16,891 nucleotides of DNA, from assembly GCA_965366835.1 (NCBI GenBank), contig CBDUGF010000080.1, forward strand, positions 1-16,891, read 5' to 3'. This DNA comes from JAKGBX01 sp965366835. GTDB lineage: Bacteria > Pseudomonadota > Alphaproteobacteria > Rhodobacterales > Rhodobacteraceae. The position numbers were made by a program, and so were the translations under genes. The notes beneath the pieces are model-generated. The model ran no database searches. It was not told where the DNA came from and saw only the letters and a program-made list of their open reading frames with translations. Positions 9,148 through 15,496 of this stretch are shown one piece after another. The stretch's first letter is position 1. Each line of letters opens with the position of its first letter.

Positions 9148-9723
9148 TCACCCTTTCATCCGTGCGTTGATCGCCGCGGTGACGGTCCGGGCATCGGCCT
9201 TGCCGCCCATCGCCGCCACGATCTCCTTGGCGGTGTCCTTGGCGACTTCCTTGACAGCCTCCAGCGCACCGGCGCGGATCTCTTCGATCACCTTGGCACC
9301 TTCGGCCGCCTTCACCGCGATCGCGGCATCTGCCTTGGCGATTTCGGTATCCAGCCCGGCCTGCATTTCCGCCTTGGCCTCGCCGACGATCCGGTTGGCC
9401 TCGGCGCGGGCATCGGCCAGCGCCTTGTTATAGGCTTCCTCGGCCTCGATGGCTTTCTGTTTCAGCTCTTCGGCGGCCGCGATGTCATTGGTGATCGTGC
9501 CCTGACGCTCGGCCAGCACCGACGCGATCCGCGGCAGCGCGACGCGCGACAGGATGAAGAAGATCACCACCAGCGTGACGACCAGCCAGAAGATCTGGTT
9601 GCCCATCCACTCGCCGCAAAGCTGCGGCATGCCGATGGCGCCGCCATGGCTGTCTAGGCATTTGCCCGCCTCTTCCAGAGCAAGCGGGCTGGCGTGGTCG
9701 GCTGTTGCGGTTTCGGTTGCCAT
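9148..9723 (-). CDS. atpX: ATP synthase F0 subunit b'
   Basis: Second, diverged b-type stalk subunit (also named atpF2 or atpG) that pairs with AtpF, as in photosynthetic bacteria and many alphaproteobacteria. It has 191 residues: a 40-residue Ala-rich lead containing GKCLDSHGGAIGMPQL, then a membrane helix in NQIFWLVVTLVVIFFILSRV (42-61), the conserved LPRI, and a long Ala/Glu/Lys-rich coiled coil. The ATG at 9723 has a strong GAGGAGG ribosome-binding site. Its stop TGA at 9148-9150 lies just before the atpF start, so the two stalk subunits are probably translated together. Confidence 0.92.
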   Translation of the reverse strand: MATETATADHASPLALEEAGKCLDSHGGAIGMPQLCGEWMGNQIFWLVVTLVVIFFILSRVALPRIASVLAERQGTITNDIAAAEELKQKAIEAEEAYNKALADARAEANRIVGEAKAEMQAGLDTEIAKADAAIAVKAAEGAKVIEEIRAGALEAVKEVAKDTAKEIVAAMGGKADARTVTAAINARMKG

Positions 9724-9753
9724 GTCGACGTCCTCCTCGAACCGGGATTACAA

Positions 9754-9783
9754 CGGGTGGAGCGCGCTATGGCGACCCACCCG
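9754..9783 (-). other. Hairpin in the atpE-atpX gap
   Basis: A 7-bp perfect stem, CGGGTGG (9754-9760) with CCACCCG (9777-9783), encloses a 16-base loop that itself contains the self-complementary AGCGCGCT (9761-9768). There is no T-run on the minus-strand side, so it is not a normal terminator. In the operon mRNA it lies just 3' of atpE and could act as a 3'-end stabiliser or partial terminator. Confidence 0.5.
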
Positions 9784-9807
9784 AGCGTAAGGATGGTCCT
9801 CGGTGGA

Positions 9808-10044
9808 TCAGACGGCGAACATCAGCAGAAGTGCCACGAGGAACGAGAAGATCCCCAGCGCTTCCGAGAACGCGATCCCGATGAACATGGTGGCTGTCTG
9901 GCCGCCGGCCGCCGACGGGTTGCGCAGCGCGCCGCTGAGGAAGTTGCCCACAACATGGCCCACACCAACTGCCGCGCCGCCCATGCCAGTGCATGCCAGA
10001 CCCGCGCCGATGTATGCGCCCATTTGTACGATATCGCCTTCCAT
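9808..10044 (-). CDS. atpE: ATP synthase F0 subunit c
   Basis: Proteolipid that forms the proton-driven rotor ring in the inner membrane. It has 78 residues, the usual length in this bacterial group. Two transmembrane helices (about 8-34 and 51-77) flank the polar loop RNPSAAGGQ (41-49), and the proton-carrying carboxylate is Glu61 in IAFSEALGIF. The Gly-rich first helix (GAYIGAGLACTGMGGAAVGVG) packs the ring. The open frame continues far upstream through atpB, but MEGDIVQMGAYIGAG from the ATG at 10044 matches the family, and an AAGGAG lies eight bases before it. Gaps of 77 and 84 bases separate it from atpB and atpX, and each gap holds a hairpin. Confidence 0.96.
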   Translation of the reverse strand: MEGDIVQMGAYIGAGLACTGMGGAAVGVGHVVGNFLSGALRNPSAAGGQTATMFIGIAFSEALGIFSFLVALLLMFAV

Positions 10045-10083
10045 GAGTATTCTCCTTACGTTGGAATTAGCTAGATGAGGTAG

Positions 10084-10103
10084 GGTGCGTGATTTCACGC
10101 ACC
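10084..10103 (-). other. Hairpin in the atpB-atpE gap
   Basis: GGTGCGTG (10084-10091) and CACGCACC (10096-10103) form a perfect 8-bp GC-rich stem with the 4-base loop ATTT on the plus strand (AAAT in the mRNA). In the mRNA it lies about 40 bases 5' of the atpE start and is not followed by a T-run. It may mark an mRNA processing or stabilising site that favours the subunit c message. Confidence 0.6.
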
Positions 10104-10121
10104 GTCGTTTCGGGATGACCC

Positions 10122-10889
10122 TTAGTGATGCGGATGCAGCGCGTCCTTCAGATACACACAGGTCAGGATTGCAAAGACATAGGCCTGGATGAAGGCCACC
10201 AGCACTTCGAGCGCGTAGATCGCCGAGATCGCCAGAATGGCAAAGGGCGAGATCGCCAGCAGCGCGGCAAAGGCGGCGAACACCTTGATCACCGCGTGAC
10301 CGGCCATCATGTTGCCGGCAAGCCGGATCGAATGGCTCACCGGGCGCACGAAATACGAGATCACCTCGATCAGCGCCAGCACCGGGCGCAGCACCAGCGG
10401 CGCGCTCGAGATCCAGAACACGCTGAGAAAGCCGAAGCCGTGCTTCCAGAAACCGATGATCGTGACCGACAGGAACACCGCCATCGCCATCACGGCGGTG
10501 ACCGCGATGTGGCTCGTGGTGGTGAAGGCGCCCGGCAGGAGGCCGAGGAAGTTGGCGAAGACGATGAACAGGAACAGCGTCATGACATAGGGGAAATAGC
10601 GCAGCCCGTCCTTGCCGGCGACATCCTCGACCATCTTGTAGATGAAGCCATAGGCCAGCTCGGCGATGGATTGCGTCCGGTTCGGCACCACCGCGCGGCG
10701 GCGCGTTCCCACGACCAGCAACAGCACGATCGCCACAACCGTCAGCGCCATCCACAGCGTCACATTGGTGACGGTGAAAATGCCCACCGGCCCGTCGCCG
10801 AACAGCGGCTTGACGATGAACTGATCCATCGGGTGGAAAACCAGGCTCGAGCCTTCGGCGGCGTCGGTGGATTGGGTCTCGGTGGCCAC
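10122..10889 (-). CDS. atpB: ATP synthase F0 subunit a
   Basis: Stator subunit providing the two proton half-channels next to the c-ring. It has 255 residues from the chosen start. There are five to six hydrophobic helices. The essential arginine is Arg189 in VSHSIRLAGNMMAGH (184-198), equivalent to E. coli Arg210, and the last helix contains EVLVAFIQAYVF (228-239). The N-terminus LVFHPMDQFIVKPLFG (16-31) is characteristic of alphaproteobacterial AtpB. An ATG at 10913 would overlap atpI by 20 bases without a ribosome-binding site. The GTG at 10889 lies 4 bases after the atpI stop, with AGAGGA about nine bases upstream, and gives the family-like N-terminus VATETQ, so I prefer it. Confidence 0.94.
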   Translation of the reverse strand: MATETQSTDAAEGSSLVFHPMDQFIVKPLFGDGPVGIFTVTNVTLWMALTVVAIVLLLVVGTRRRAVVPNRTQSIAELAYGFIYKMVEDVAGKDGLRYFPYVMTLFLFIVFANFLGLLPGAFTTTSHIAVTAVMAMAVFLSVTIIGFWKHGFGFLSVFWISSAPLVLRPVLALIEVISYFVRPVSHSIRLAGNMMAGHAVIKVFAAFAALLAISPFAILAISAIYALEVLVAFIQAYVFAILTCVYLKDALHPHH

Positions 10890-10893
10890 GTCC

Positions 10894-11244
10894 TCAAGTC
10901 CTCTCGTTGTCATCCGGGCCTGCGCCCGTATCCTCGGGGCTTGCGCCCGTGTTCTGCGCCTGGAACTCCTGCGCCGTGCGCATCATCACCCGCACACCGG
11001 CCACGAAGCCCAGCAATGTGAACAGCACCAGGAAGATCGGGATCGTCCCGAACAGGCTGTCCAGCCCATATCCGATGCCAAAGCCGATCAACACACCGGC
11101 CACCATCTCGATCACCATTCGCCAGCCCTGCTGGGCCTGGGAATAGTGCTCGTCCTGGTGGCGGGCCACATCTTCGGCCTGTTTGGCCGCCGCGATCCGC
11201 GCTTCGAGCTGTTTCATGCGCTCTTCGGGATCGGGTTCGGACAC
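10894..11244 (-). CDS. atpI: ATP synthase F0 assembly protein AtpI
   Basis: Small membrane protein of 116 residues that heads the F0 operon; AtpI/AtpZ-type proteins assist c-ring assembly or ion supply and are not part of the finished enzyme. A charged N-terminal segment (MKQLEARIAAAKQAEDVARHQDE, 10-32, coiled-coil-like) is followed by two membrane helices: VIEMVAGVLIGFGIGYGLDSL (44-64), with the Gly-rich GxGxG pattern, and IPIFLVLFTLLGFVAGVRVMM (68-88). An acidic tail follows. The start is a GTG at 11244 with GGTGGGGG eight bases upstream; an in-frame ATG lies nine codons further on. It is followed after four bases by the atpB start. Confidence 0.87.
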   Translation of the reverse strand: MSEPDPEERMKQLEARIAAAKQAEDVARHQDEHYSQAQQGWRMVIEMVAGVLIGFGIGYGLDSLFGTIPIFLVLFTLLGFVAGVRVMMRTAQEFQAQNTGASPEDTGAGPDDNERT

Positions 11245-11273
11245 GGGAAATCCCCCACCTGACGATTGCGCCT

Positions 11274-11302
11274 TTGCTATGGTGCCGGCGGCGCAGAGTC
11301 AA
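11274..11302 (-). promoter_or_regulatory. Promoter of the F0 (atpIBEXF) operon
   Basis: On the minus strand, TTGACT (11297-11302), 17 bases, TAGCAA (11274-11279). The -35 box sits in CTTGACTCTGCGCC (11290-11303), a 14-base stretch repeated exactly at the ffh promoter. The start site would be about 20-25 bases before the atpI GTG. This is the typical arrangement of alphaproteobacterial housekeeping promoters with a strong -35 and loose -10. Confidence 0.65.
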
Positions 11303-11399
11303 GCGCGCCGATCAGGCCGCAGAAAGTGCATCAAGCCATTGTTTTATTGAGTATTTTTGCCAAGAAAAAGGGGCGGTGCCATTCTGCCGCAAGGGCCCG

Positions 11400-11429
11400 T
11401 TGGTGGGCCAGGTGGGGGCCGGGTATATT
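11400..11429 (+). promoter_or_regulatory. Candidate arsR promoter
   Basis: TTGGTG (11400-11405), 18 bases, TATATT (11424-11429). The -10 box directly abuts the palindrome at 11429-11444, so the start site would fall inside the operator. That is a normal layout for an autorepressed ArsR gene. The -35 box is weak. Confidence 0.5.
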
Positions 11430-11444
11430 CAACCAGATGGTTGA
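11429..11444. promoter_or_regulatory. ArsR-type operator palindrome
   Basis: TCAACCA (11429-11435), GA, TGGTTGA (11438-11444): perfect 7-bp arms with a 2-base centre. The AACCA-N2-TGGTT core resembles operators found upstream of many ArsR-family genes of the type often paired with SRPBCC proteins; that match is from memory of the family. It overlaps the likely transcription start and lies 30 bases before the arsR ATG. Confidence 0.65.
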
Positions 11445-11474
11445 CGATTTCCCCCGGTCCTAGCAAATGGGCGC

Positions 11475-11831
11475 ATGAGTGACGCGCTTGATTCCAGTTT
11501 TGCCGCCCTGGCCGACCCGACCCGCCGGGCGATCCTGACCATGCTTCTGGAGGATGACATGGCGGTCACCGATGTGGCCGAGCCATTCTCGATCAGCCTC
11601 GCGGCGATCTCCAAGCATCTCGGCATTCTCAGCCGCGCCGGGCTGATCAGCCAGGAGCGGCGCGGCCGGGTGAAGTGGTGCAAGCTGGAACCGGATGCGC
11701 TGCGCGCCGCATCGGTCTGGATGCAGAGCTTCGGACAATTCGAGCCGGTCAATCTCGACGCGTTCGAGCGCTTCCTCGCCGCCGAACTCACCGCGCCAGA
11801 CGAACAGGATGACAATGCCGAACCCGCGTAG
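11475..11831 (+). CDS. ArsR-family winged-helix repressor
   Basis: Small repressor of 118 residues. The family signature LADPTRRAIL (12-21) opens the domain, and the recognition helix lies in SLAAISKHLGILSRAGLI (41-58), followed by the wing RRGRVKWCKLEP (62-73). It has no CxC metal site as in ArsR or SmtB. Its sequence belongs to the group with the AEPF...ISKHL pattern, whose members usually sit beside an SRPBCC/AHSA1 gene; none follows here. The ATG at 11475 has only a weak TGGG upstream. A 3-codon frame, ATG GGC GCA TGA (11467-11478), overlaps the start as ATGA. The gene overlaps the next by 17 bases, so repressor and glycosyltransferase form one unit. Confidence 0.88.
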   Translation: MSDALDSSFAALADPTRRAILTMLLEDDMAVTDVAEPFSISLAAISKHLGILSRAGLISQERRGRVKWCKLEPDALRAASVWMQSFGQFEPVNLDAFERFLAAELTAPDEQDDNAEPA

Positions 11832-12798
11832 CATCGCCGAATTCTCCCAGGTTCCGGCGCCCAGCATCGACACCGTCCAGAACGCCACAATCGTGCCGGT
11901 GCGCGACGAGAAGAACCTGCCCTGCGGCGTGCTGCGTTCCGATGGCACGGTCTGCGCCAATTCGCGCACCATGCTGATCCGCCCGCGGCTCACCGCGCCG
12001 CCCGCCCCGCCCGATCCGTCCGAAATCTCCGATCTGGCGGGCCGCCATCTCTATGGCGGCGTGGCGCGGGTGCATTTCGGCCATTTCCTGACCGAGACGA
12101 TCTCGCGGCTCTGGGCGCTCGATCATCTGGGCAAACCGGTCGACAGCATCATCTTCCAGCCGATCTATCACCGCACCGCGAAAACCATCCTCAGCACCCC
12201 GCTGCGCCAGATCGTCGAGGTTCTGAGCGATGGCCTGCCGGTCCAGGCTTTCGACACCCCGGTGCGCGCCGAAGAGCTGGTAGTGCCGAGCCAGGGCGTC
12301 GGCCATTTCGGCTGGAGCACCGGCACGCCCGAGTTCCGCCGCTTCGTGCGCAGCCGGTTCGAGGCTGCTTTCGCCGCCAACGGCCCGGACAAGCTCTATA
12401 TCTCGCGCGCCCGCCTGGCAAACGGCGATCGCCACCTCGACCAGGAAGAGCAGATCGAAGCGATGATGATCGCTGCCGGCTACACCATCTTTCATCCCGA
12501 GCGCTACTCGATCCGCGAACAGGCCGAGCATTATCTCGCCGCGCGCCGGGTTGTCGGTGGCGATGGCTCGGCGTTTCATTTCGCCGCCCATCTGTTTCAG
12601 CCCGGCACCCGCGTCGGCCTGATCAAACGGCGCCATTACACCGAAGTTTTCGCCGCCATCGCCGAACAGATCAAGGCCTTCGGCGAGGTTGAACTGAGCA
12701 CCCTGCACCCGCTGCTGCCCGCCGCCGAAGACGTGGAGAAACCGCCGATCAACATGCACCGGCTGGAGCGCGCCCTGCGCTCCAAAGGCTTCCTCTGA
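11815..12798 (+). CDS. Glycosyltransferase family 61-type (DUF563-like) protein
   Basis: Predicted glycosyltransferase of 327 residues, the type annotated near polysaccharide genes in roseobacters. Visible family motifs: RVHFGHFLTETISRLWAL (85-102), corresponding to the conserved GHF...RLW element; PDKLYISRARLANGDRHLDQEEQ (191-213), the YISR...R...EE block; the aromatic/proline step YTIFHPERYSIREQAEHYLAARRVVGGDGSAFHFA (223-257); and a following PGTRVGLI. There is no signal peptide or membrane helix. Two in-frame starts are possible; the ATG at 11815 has AGGA five bases upstream, while the one at 11809 overlaps that AGGA. The start lies inside arsR, so translation is probably coupled. Donor and acceptor are unknown. 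Confidence 0.8.
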   Translation: MPNPRSIAEFSQVPAPSIDTVQNATIVPVRDEKNLPCGVLRSDGTVCANSRTMLIRPRLTAPPAPPDPSEISDLAGRHLYGGVARVHFGHFLTETISRLWALDHLGKPVDSIIFQPIYHRTAKTILSTPLRQIVEVLSDGLPVQAFDTPVRAEELVVPSQGVGHFGWSTGTPEFRRFVRSRFEAAFAANGPDKLYISRARLANGDRHLDQEEQIEAMMIAAGYTIFHPERYSIREQAEHYLAARRVVGGDGSAFHFAAHLFQPGTRVGLIKRRHYTEVFAAIAEQIKAFGEVELSTLHPLLPAAEDVEKPPINMHRLERALRSKGFL

Positions 12799-12813
12799 TC
12801 CGGCGCAGGCGCC

Positions 12814-13734
12814 TCAGTGGCCCTCGTCCTTGAGCAGGATCAGCAGCGCCACCACCGTGATCATTACCCCGCCCAGCACCAACAGCGGCGGCACGTCATG
12901 GCCCAGCGCGATTTCCCACACGATCACCCAGGACGGCGTCAGATAGGTATAGGCCATCACCTTGGCCGAGGGCAGGCGCAGCGTGGCGAATTGCAGGAGC
13001 ACGAAGGTGACGGCACTGGCTAAGACCGAGACATAGACCAGCGTGATCCAGACGATGCCGGGCAGCGCGGCCCAATCGGTGGCCCATATATCGCGCCAGC
13101 CATAGGCGGTGACCACGATACAGCCCGCCACCAGCATGCCGAAGGTGAACACCACCGGCGGCTCACCGCGATTGAGCAGCCGCACCATCGGCGTATAGGC
13201 GGCATGGCAGACGCAGCCCCAGAAATAGATCATCTCGCCCCGGCCCACCTCGAACGCCGTCAGCGCCGCCCAATCGGCGCGGAAGATCACCCAGAGCGCG
13301 CCCGCCGCCCCCAGGCTCAGCGCCAGCGCCATGCGCGGCGTGGTGATCTGGCGCAGCATCAGATAGCCGATCAGCGCCGACATCAGCGGTGTCAGCGTGA
13401 ACACCGCCGCCGCCGAAACCGGGGCCGCGGTTTTCAGCCCCTCGAACATCAGCACGAAATAGGCCGCAAAGGTGCCGCCCAGCAGGAAATAGCGCCACGG
13501 CGCGCGCCATGAGCGGCGCGGCAGCCCGGTGGTGGCCAGCGCCGCCGCCCCCACCAGCATCGCCGCCAGCAGGAAGCGCGGCGCGTTGAGCGCAGCGGGC
13601 GCGATATGCGGCGCCGCCATCACCCCGAGCGAGAACGACCCCGCCACCAGCGCCGAGAACGCCAGCATCGCCAGATGCCCGGCCAGATGCCCGCCCGCAG
13701 CCCCGCTGTGGCGCATCCGCGCCGCCCGGTTCAT
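12814..13734 (-). CDS. EamA/DMT-family membrane transporter
   Basis: Inner-membrane transporter of the drug/metabolite superfamily, 306 residues, with about ten hydrophobic helices in two EamA repeats (about 13-145 and 160-300). The first repeat has ALNAPRFLLAAMLVGA and PVSAAAVFTLTPLMSALIGYL, the usual signature before helix 4-5. The second has the matching TYLTPSWVIVWEIALGHDVPPLLVLGGVMI near the C-terminus. Such proteins usually export amino acids or metabolites, and the substrate cannot be told. The open frame starts 36 codons earlier inside the LysR gene, but the ATG at 13734 forms ATGA with the LysR stop. It converges with the glycosyltransferase gene across only 15 bases. Confidence 0.88.
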   Translation of the reverse strand: MNRAARMRHSGAAGGHLAGHLAMLAFSALVAGSFSLGVMAAPHIAPAALNAPRFLLAAMLVGAAALATTGLPRRSWRAPWRYFLLGGTFAAYFVLMFEGLKTAAPVSAAAVFTLTPLMSALIGYLMLRQITTPRMALALSLGAAGALWVIFRADWAALTAFEVGRGEMIYFWGCVCHAAYTPMVRLLNRGEPPVVFTFGMLVAGCIVVTAYGWRDIWATDWAALPGIVWITLVYVSVLASAVTFVLLQFATLRLPSAKVMAYTYLTPSWVIVWEIALGHDVPPLLVLGGVMITVVALLILLKDEGH

Positions 13735-14615
13735 CCCTGGTCCCTGCGCTTCAACCGCGCCTTCAGGAACCCGACCAGCGCCTGCACCTTGGCGCTGCGG
13801 TGCAAATCCATATGGGTGACCAGCCACAGCGGCACTTCCCACTCGGCCAATGGCGGCATCAGCTCGCGCAAATCATCGTGCATAGCCGCCTCTTCGCGCA
13901 CCAGAAATCCGATCCCGGCCCCGGCCCGCACCGCCTGCTCCTGGGCGCGCACATCCTCGGCGCGAAAACTCACCTGCGCATCGGGCAGCACCCGGCGCAG
14001 CCAGAGATTATGCGGCGCGCGGGTCTCGAGATTGTCAAAGCCGACAAACAGATGCCCGGCCAGATCCTCCGGCGCGCGCGGCGTTCCATGTCGCTCAAGG
14101 TATTCGCGGCTGGCATAGATCCCCATCTCCATCCGCATCAGCGCCTGCACCACGTTGTCGGGCTCCTCCGGTGCCTTTGCGCTGGCCCGGATCGCCACAT
14201 GCGCCTCGCCATATTCCAGCCGGAATAGCCGGTCGCTGGCCAGAAGCCGCACCACCAGCCCGGGATGCGCGTCCTGAAACTCGGCCAGAAGCGGCACCAG
14301 AAGCGCGCTCGCCTCGGCCAGCGCCGTCACCACCAGCTCGCCCGAGACCGCCTCGCCCCGCCCCCTGAGCCGCCCGGCCAACTGGGCAAACTGATCGTCG
14401 GTCGCGCGCGCCACCCGCATCAGATCTTCGCCCGCCTCGGTGGCGGTATAGCCGCGCGCGTGGCGTTGAAACAGCTTCACCCCGAGCCGCGCCTCGAGCG
14501 CGTCGATATGGCGGATTACCGTGGCATGATGCACCCCAAGCACCGCCGCAGCACCGCTCACCGTACCGGCCCGCGCCACCTGAAAGGCGGTTCTGATCTC
14601 ATCCCAATTGTCCAA
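13731..14615 (-). CDS. LysR-type transcriptional regulator
   Basis: Regulator of 294 residues if started at the TTG at 14615. The N-terminal helix-turn-helix (about 3-60) reads DEIRTAFQVARAGTVSGAAAVLGVHHATVIRHIDALEARLG and then LFQRHARGYTATEAG; the HHATVIRHI recognition helix marks a recognised LysR subgroup. The periplasmic-binding-like effector domain covers about 88-285. The frame is open to 14783, with an ATG at 14648 that would add 11 residues (MRRFCERARET), but its AAGG touches the start codon. The TTG start has GAGAGGG upstream, gives normal family length and begins at DNWDEIR, where homologues start. The gene overlaps the EamA gene as ATGA, so it probably controls that transporter. 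No clear LysR box was identified. Confidence 0.87.
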   Translation of the reverse strand: MDNWDEIRTAFQVARAGTVSGAAAVLGVHHATVIRHIDALEARLGVKLFQRHARGYTATEAGEDLMRVARATDDQFAQLAGRLRGRGEAVSGELVVTALAEASALLVPLLAEFQDAHPGLVVRLLASDRLFRLEYGEAHVAIRASAKAPEEPDNVVQALMRMEMGIYASREYLERHGTPRAPEDLAGHLFVGFDNLETRAPHNLWLRRVLPDAQVSFRAEDVRAQEQAVRAGAGIGFLVREEAAMHDDLRELMPPLAEWEVPLWLVTHMDLHRSAKVQALVGFLKARLKRRDQG

Positions 14616-14835
14616 GGTTTCGCGCGCCCTCTCACAGAATCGCCTCATCCTTGGCGATCGGTGGAAAAATGCAAAGCTGAAATCCGCACTGCGCCGGTTT
14701 TCGCCCATCCTGAAGCGATTTGCCTTTGATCCGAGGCGCTGATCAGATGCAAAACCCCCACAGCACGGAAGGGCCGCAAGCATTTTTTCGGATTCGCTGA
14801 TTCAGCAACACTGCAAAAGGCTTTAGACTGGCGCC
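14616..14835. other. Divergent intergenic region between LysR and the membrane protein gene
   Basis: This 220-base gap is partly AT-richer than the flanking genes. It includes the upstream in-frame extension of the LysR frame, an 8-bp palindrome CTGATCAG at 14739-14746, and a candidate plus-strand promoter near 14801-14829. No gene or strong hairpin was seen. Confidence 0.5.
14801..14829 (+). promoter_or_regulatory. Weak candidate promoter of the membrane protein gene
   Basis: TTCAGC (14801-14806), 17 bases, TAGACT (14824-14829). If used, transcription would start about seven bases later, at the ATG at 14836, giving a leaderless message. Both boxes match the consensus only partly. Confidence 0.25.
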
Positions 14836-15315
14836 ATGAAGATCCGCCGCAACACTCCCGATCTGCTGATCGTCGAAGACACACCCTGGCTGTTCGGCCT
14901 GATGATTACCGGCTTCATCCTGGTGTTCTGCGGCGTCGGCCTCAGCCTGGTCTTGTCGGGCGAGTGGCTGGGGCTCATGTTCTTCTTTCTCGGCGGCGGG
15001 CTCGGCCTGGCCGCCTTCTGGGCCTTCGTGCGCCGCGTGCAGGTGGTGTTTCACCGGCCCGGCGCCTGGGTCGAGATCCGCCGCGCCAACGTGTTTCGCA
15101 AGATGGCCACGCGCTACGATCTCGCCGGCGTGCACCGCGCCCTGGTCGAAACCACCCACAGCGATGGCAGCACGCTGCACCGCATCGCGCTCGAGGTCGA
15201 AAAAGGCGGCGTTTCGGGGCGCAAGCCGCTGACCCTGGCCTACAGCAATATCGGCGATCCGCATGGCGTGGCCAAGACGATCAATTCCTGGCTCGACCGG
15301 CCCGAACCCGGCTGA
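14836..15315 (+). CDS. Two-helix membrane protein of unknown function
   Basis: I do not recognise the family by function. The 159-residue protein has a short cytoplasmic N-terminus, two hydrophobic helices (about 18-40, WLFGLMITGFILVFCGVG, and 45-65, LGLMFFFLGGGLGLAAFW), then an Arg-rich turn and an 85-residue soluble tail with alternating hydrophobic strands (VQVVFHRPGAWVEIRRANVF, then HRIALEVEK and KPLTLAYSNIG). That layout recalls membrane-tethered PH-like domains, which is only an inference. It begins at the ATG at 14836 with no purine-rich ribosome-binding site in front. A candidate promoter would start transcription at or near the ATG. Its base composition is like that of its neighbours. 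Confidence 0.72.
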   Translation: MKIRRNTPDLLIVEDTPWLFGLMITGFILVFCGVGLSLVLSGEWLGLMFFFLGGGLGLAAFWAFVRRVQVVFHRPGAWVEIRRANVFRKMATRYDLAGVHRALVETTHSDGSTLHRIALEVEKGGVSGRKPLTLAYSNIGDPHGVAKTINSWLDRPEPG

Positions 15316-15360
15316 GTGCCCGCCACAAGCCCGCCGTCCGCCCGTCGTCGCCCCCAAGGC

Positions 15361-15389
15361 TTGACTCTGCGCCCGCCCCGGCCTAAATC
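15361..15389 (+). promoter_or_regulatory. Probable ffh promoter
   Basis: TTGACT (15361-15366), exactly 17 bases, TAAATC (15384-15389). The -35 element lies in CTTGACTCTGCGCC (15360-15373), identical to the stretch in the atp promoter. It would give a leader of about 165 bases. Confidence 0.6.
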
Positions 15390-15412
15390 CTCCCGGCATT
15401 CCGGAGGTTTTT
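15389..15412 (+). terminator. Candidate terminator after the membrane protein gene
   Basis: CCTCC-C-GG (15389-15396) pairs with CC-GGAGG (15401-15407) around the loop CATT, with one bulged C, followed by five T (15408-15412). It lies 74 bases after the stop of the upstream gene. It directly abuts the candidate ffh -10 box, so transcripts starting there would contain only part of the stem. Confidence 0.55.
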
Positions 15413-15496
15413 CAGGCTTCCGGTCCCATGGGCCTCGTCCCGGGATCGCCCCTCGTCAGCGCGTCGCGCCCACGGGGGCAATTCACGTTTGGGAGT

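Larger units (their letters stand above)
11303..11474. other. Divergent intergenic region between atpI and arsR
   Basis: This 172-base stretch contains an AT-rich block (11336-11370) with GAGTATTTTTGCC at 11349-11361 followed by an A-rich run, then GC-rich sequence with the small inverted pair GGGCCC (11393-11398), and then the arsR promoter and operator. I see no gene in it. Confidence 0.5.

Noticed and set aside
10045..10755. The open frame making a 315-residue extended subunit c
   Set aside because: The extra part lies in another frame of atpB; the atpE start at 10044 has a good ribosome-binding site and gives the normal 78 residues.
12802..12813. Small inverted repeat GGCGC-AG-GCGCC between the convergent glycosyltransferase and EamA genes, as a terminator
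   Set aside because: Only 5 bp with a 2-base loop and no T-run on either strand; such repeats are expected by chance at this GC content.
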